Assembly (NCBI GenBank): GCA_017861095.1
Contig: JAGFXI010000116.1
Location: 1-6,343, forward strand
From: Deltaproteobacteria bacterium
GTDB taxonomy: Bacteria; Desulfobacterota; Syntrophobacteria; BM002
Length of the DNA stretch: 6,343 nucleotides
Direction: 5' to 3'
Made by a program: the position numbers and the translations under genes. This document shows, one piece after another, positions 4,814-6,343 of the stretch. Positions within the stretch are counted from its first letter, which is position 1, and each line of letters begins with the position of its first letter. The notes below the pieces were generated by a model. That model saw only the letters and a list, made by a program, of their open reading frames with translations. It was not told the origin of the DNA and made no database searches.

Positions 4814-5722
4814 ATGAGATTGACCTTCCTCGGCACCGGCTCGGCCTGGAGGATGCCGGAAATCGGTTGTGACTGTGTCATCTGCGGGGAGATGCGGCGG
4901 CGGGGAGAAACCCGGAGCCGAACTTCCCTTTACCTGGAGGCCGGGGAAAAAATCCTGATCGACTGCGGGCCCGACATAACCCGCCAGTGGGCGGCAAACG
5001 GCCTGACGGGGGTGGACGCCGTGCTCATCACCCACGAGCACGGAGACCACTACCTCGGCCTCGACGAACTTGAGGCTCTTCGCCGGTCAGCGGAACCGGC
5101 GAGGTGGCATCCAATTCCGGTGTACGCCACTGAGGCGGCATGGAAGACTATCGAACAGCGGTTCGCGTACCTGCTGGGGAAGACGCTGGAGCGGAGAGTG
5201 GCGCAACCCGGGAAGCCTCTCGGCGGGCTCAAGGCGCGGATCGTGCCCTTCAAGACCTTCCACGGCCCCGTTGCCCGGGGCGCGGTCGGCTACGTGGTGA
5301 CGGCCGGAAAGAAGAAGCTGGTCTATACCTCCGATCTCCTCCACGTGGAAGAAGGGGGGAAGCTCCTGCGGCAGCCTCAGGTGCTCGTCATCCAGACCAA
5401 CTGGGTGAATGAACCGCAGGTGAATCGCCCCTCGCACCTCAGCCTGCAACGAGCCCTCACCATGATTCACGACTGGCAGCCCCAGGGCCGTGTCTTCCTG
5501 GTTCACATCTCCGATGCCGATCCCGTTCCCGGGGACCGCGCCAATGTGTATCTGAAAAAGGTGCCCCCTGCCGATCCGCTCCGGGATCCGAGAACCGGGG
5601 AGCCCTATCCTATCCCGACCTGCCAGGAGGAATGGCAGGAGCTCGCGAGCCAGGTGTTCGCGGATCGAGGGATTGAGGCACCTGTTCAGGTGGCATGGGA
5701 CGGGCTTACCGTGGAATTCTGA
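4814..5722 (+). CDS. MBL-fold metallo-hydrolase, PhnP-like phosphodiesterase family
   Basis: This is a 302-residue cytoplasmic metallo-beta-lactamase-fold enzyme. PhnP hydrolyses phosphoribosyl 1,2-cyclic phosphate in phosphonate breakdown; related proteins act on other cyclic phosphates. The dinuclear metal site is complete: THEHGDH (His74, His76, Asp78, His79), His150 in TFHGP, Asp174 in YTSD and His231 in LVHISD. The N-terminal GTGSAWRMPEIGCDCVIC block carries Cys19, Cys21 and Cys24, the structural-zinc triad of PhnP. The fourth ligand, His in the HISH motif of PhnP, is Asp234 here. The protein is about 50 residues longer than PhnP, with a C-terminal extension (about 240-302) rich in Pro (PYPIPTCQEEW). 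No other phosphonate genes are seen, so a C-P lyase role is unsupported. The start has only a weak GGGGG ribosome site, behind a long hairpin. Confidence 0.85.
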   Translation: MRLTFLGTGSAWRMPEIGCDCVICGEMRRRGETRSRTSLYLEAGEKILIDCGPDITRQWAANGLTGVDAVLITHEHGDHYLGLDELEALRRSAEPARWHPIPVYATEAAWKTIEQRFAYLLGKTLERRVAQPGKPLGGLKARIVPFKTFHGPVARGAVGYVVTAGKKKLVYTSDLLHVEEGGKLLRQPQVLVIQTNWVNEPQVNRPSHLSLQRALTMIHDWQPQGRVFLVHISDADPVPGDRANVYLKKVPPADPLRDPRTGEPYPIPTCQEEWQELASQVFADRGIEAPVQVAWDGLTVEF

Positions 5723-5740
5723 AGAAGAGAGCGTCGCCGA

Positions 5741-5777
5741 ATCGCAAGAGCGATCTGCGGGTCGCGATCGCCGCGAC
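5741..5777 (+). promoter_or_regulatory. Two tandem hairpins before the hydrolase gene
   Basis: ATCGC (5741-5745) pairs with GCGAT (5750-5754) over AAGA. GTCGCG (5761-5766) pairs with CGCGAC (5772-5777) over ATCGC. The second stem ends directly against the SD sequence at 5778. The loop ATCGC (5767-5771) can also pair with GCGAT 5750-5754, so alternative folds exist. Confidence 0.45.
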
Positions 5778-5787
5778 AAGGAGGTGA
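5778..5787 (+). promoter_or_regulatory. Full-length Shine-Dalgarno of the hydrolase gene
   Basis: AAGGAGGTGA, fully complementary to the 16S tail, lies 3 nt before ATG 5791 and fixes that start. It nearly repeats the SD of the HD gene. Confidence 0.85.
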
Positions 5788-5790
5788 CCC

Positions 5791-6343
5791 ATGACACAAG
5801 AACCCCTCCAGGTCCTTTCGGACGGTCTGGCACTCAGTGGGATTCTCCAGACGCCAGAGAAGGAGCCGTGGCCTCTCGTTGTGCTGTGCCACGGTCTTTT
5901 GAGCTACAAGAACAGCTCAAAGTACATCGAGATCGGCCGAGTGTTCGCCGAGGCGGGCATTGCTACCATCCGCTTTGATTTTCGGGGGTGTGGCGAGAGT
6001 CAAGGCGACGCAGCGGCGACCACGGTCTCCGGGCGCTGGCGGGATCTCCAACAGGTCACTGCCCATACCAGCGGACTGCTCGGGTTCAACGGCAGGCTGG
6101 CGCTTCTGGGAAGCAGCCTGGGCGGCTACCTGGCGCTTCTGGAGGCGAGCCGAAACTCACTTATACGGTGCGTCAGCGTCTGGTCCACGCCCTCTCACCT
6201 GCGGGACCTCGAGCGGCGGCTTCTCGCTGCTGGGTCCGCGTCTCCCCTCTTCCTCGAGGATCTGCGCCGTCAGGAGCTTCTCTCTCACATCGGCACGGTG
6301 GAGCGAGTTCTCATCCTTCACGGTGAGGAAGACGAGCTCGTCG
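5791..6343 (+). CDS. Alpha/beta hydrolase, 3' truncated by the window
   Basis: The frame runs from the ATG behind a perfect SD to the right edge: 184 codons, no stop. It is a serine hydrolase of the alpha/beta fold, close in pattern to small esterase/acyl-transfer type proteins. Visible landmarks are LCHGLLSYKNSSKY (32-45, the HG oxyanion loop), IRFDFRGCGES (60-70), the nucleophile elbow GSSLGG (107-112) with Ser109, and ILHGEEDELV (175-184), where Asp181 is the likely acid. The catalytic His should lie beyond the edge. There is no signal peptide, so it is cytoplasmic. It sits 68 nt after the phosphodiesterase gene on the same strand and is probably co-transcribed, although the hairpins in the gap may adjust its expression. 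The substrate is unknown. The fold is firm. Confidence 0.9.
   Translation, partial: MTQEPLQVLSDGLALSGILQTPEKEPWPLVVLCHGLLSYKNSSKYIEIGRVFAEAGIATIRFDFRGCGESQGDAAATTVSGRWRDLQQVTAHTSGLLGFNGRLALLGSSLGGYLALLEASRNSLIRCVSVWSTPSHLRDLERRLLAAGSASPLFLEDLRRQELLSHIGTVERVLILHGEEDELV

Noticed and set aside
4576..4881. 101-codon minus-strand frame across the divergent region
   Set aside because: It overlaps the phosphodiesterase start and the long hairpin, and has no recognisable features.

Overview
The window is a GC-rich, tightly packed bacterial chromosome segment with seven protein genes and no sign of tRNA, rRNA, transposase, integrase or CRISPR repeats. Strong Shine-Dalgarno (SD) sequences, a sigma70-type and a sigma54-type promoter, and a GAF-GGDEF signalling enzyme suggest a Gram-negative-type environmental bacterium, perhaps Desulfobacterota/Deltaproteobacteria or a GC-rich candidate phylum. 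That placement is inference; no marker gene is present.

Layout. (1) 1-426 (+) is the 3' end of a P1-family (S58, DmpA/ThnT-like) self-processing peptidase. (2) A good sigma70 promoter (462-489) drives a 152-residue protein resembling the dUTPase/dCTP-deaminase fold (527-985). After a 105-nt hairpin-containing leader comes an HD-domain 5'-deoxynucleotidase-like hydrolase that starts at TTG 1091. Together they look like a small nucleotide-related operon. (3) 1658-1935 is a convergent intergenic region with imperfect stem-loops and a DnaA-box-like 9-mer. (4) 1936-3024 (-) is a GAF-GGDEF protein whose guanine-contact positions are changed (Asn to Val, Asp to Ser), the latter as in the Hypr enzymes that make cyclic AMP-GMP. 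A textbook sigma54 -24/-12 element lies just upstream. (5) 3101-4456 (-) is a COG2509-like FAD-dependent dehydrogenase. (6) 4457-4813 is a divergent intergenic region with a striking 24-bp hairpin. (7) 4814-5722 (+) is a PhnP-like metallo-beta-lactamase-fold phosphodiesterase. After a 68-nt gap with two potentially competing hairpins comes an alpha/beta hydrolase (5791 to the right edge, truncated).

The most interesting signals are the sigma54 promoter in front of a GGDEF enzyme with Hypr-like substrate-pocket changes and no complete inhibitory I-site, the long hairpin before the phosphodiesterase gene, and the pairing of a catalytically degenerate dUTPase-fold protein with an HD nucleotidase. 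No complete, clearly new multi-gene system can be claimed from this window alone.
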